From a virus, in the IMG/VR virus record IMGVR_UViG_3300045993_000538, positions 1 to 28,107 of that record: DNA of 28,107 bases; one strand, 5' to 3'. Below, in pieces: positions 28,007 to 28,107 of the stretch (position 1 is the first letter of the stretch; each line of letters starts with the position of its first letter). Both the position numbers and the translations under genes were made by a program. The notes under the pieces were generated by a model, which saw nothing but the letters and a program-made list of their open reading frames with translations, made no database searches and had not been told where the DNA came from.

Positions 28007-28107
28007 ATGTTTAAAACGGAATCAACTACAATAGACGGAATTGACTTCAAGATTGTTCAATTCCCTGCTACAGAAGCTTACAAATTGAAAAGAAAATTAG
28101 CCAGACT
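28007..28107 (+). CDS. Tail assembly chaperone, partial (N-terminus)
   Basis: ATG 28007 follows GGGGAGAA. The first 33 residues end in QFPATEAYKLKRKLAR. The pattern of a short strand, then xxFPAxxAxxLxxxL, is the start of small tail assembly chaperones that follow the tube gene and precede the tape measure gene. The gene runs off the right edge of the window, so the usual frameshift site cannot be examined. Confidence 0.68.
   Translation, partial: MFKTESTTIDGIDFKIVQFPATEAYKLKRKLAR

Noticed and set aside
1-28107. Genome-wide stop-codon recoding
   Set aside because: TAA, TGA and TAG all end genes that are followed at once by other well-started genes, and all large virion genes are intact in the standard code.
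1-28107. tRNA genes, CRISPR arrays, integrase or insertion sequences
   Set aside because: None was found by eye: no cloverleaf-like GGTTCRANNC elements, no regularly spaced repeats and no transposase or recombinase motifs. A dedicated tRNA scan would be needed to exclude divergent tRNAs.

Overview
This window is a stretch of the genome of an AT-rich, contractile-tailed phage (myovirus type). It may be a free phage or a prophage. The evidence is one ordered set of recognisable virion genes: small and large terminase, DUF1073-type portal, Mu gpF-like minor head protein, tail fibre and beta-rich tailspike-like protein, DUF2213 protease/scaffold, structural cement protein, DUF2184 major capsid protein, DUF4054 and other neck proteins, DUF3383 tail sheath, DUF3277 tail tube, and the first codons of a tail assembly chaperone. 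No tRNA, rRNA, CRISPR array, integrase or insertion sequence was seen. The host cannot be named. Strong AGGAGG-type ribosome sites, occasional TTG/GTG starts and a secreted protein with a cleavable signal suggest an AT-rich bacterium, perhaps Gram-negative.

Positions 1-8140 (+ strand) hold a densely packed run of small genes, mostly with ATGA or TAATG overlaps. It includes the small terminase, many Cys-rich zinc-ribbon-like proteins, a Myb/SANT-like protein, an HExxH protein, several tiny single-span membrane proteins, a MazG-like pyrophosphohydrolase fused to a Cys-rich tail, and the flavin-dependent thymidylate synthase ThyX. A lysine/alanine-rich histone H1-tail-like peptide lies just before the small terminase. 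Several of these genes are shorter than 60 codons and are easy to miss.

Positions 8140-12247 (+) carry the large terminase, a tiny membrane protein, portal, minor head protein and two small genes, closed by a strong bidirectional terminator. Positions 12320-14970 are a minus-strand operon of small proteins, one with an LPD29 domain. Next comes a lone plus-strand gene (15246-16481) for a membrane protein with an N-terminal winged helix and a long coiled coil, then a second short minus-strand pair (16484-16872). The two minus-strand units start from near-identical promoters that carry the same palindrome over the -35 position.

Positions 17087-28107 (+) begin with a terminator and then run through fibre, tailspike-like, protease/scaffold, capsid, neck, sheath and tube genes. 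The protease/scaffold gene has a second in-frame start with its own strong ribosome site, so a separate scaffold protein is probably also made. The head module is therefore split: portal and minor head protein are separated from protease, scaffold and capsid by about 9 kb of minus-strand accessory genes and tail-fibre genes. The small and large terminase genes are separated by about 6.5 kb.

A recurring oddity is a handful of small genes that look damaged or recoded: in-frame stops with protein-like sequence beyond them (12320-12619; 5855-5917), a probable frameshift (6131-6249), and a gene whose only plausible start is ATT (16484-16663). All large virion genes are intact and TAA, TGA and TAG all occur as normal stops, so genome-wide recoding is unlikely.
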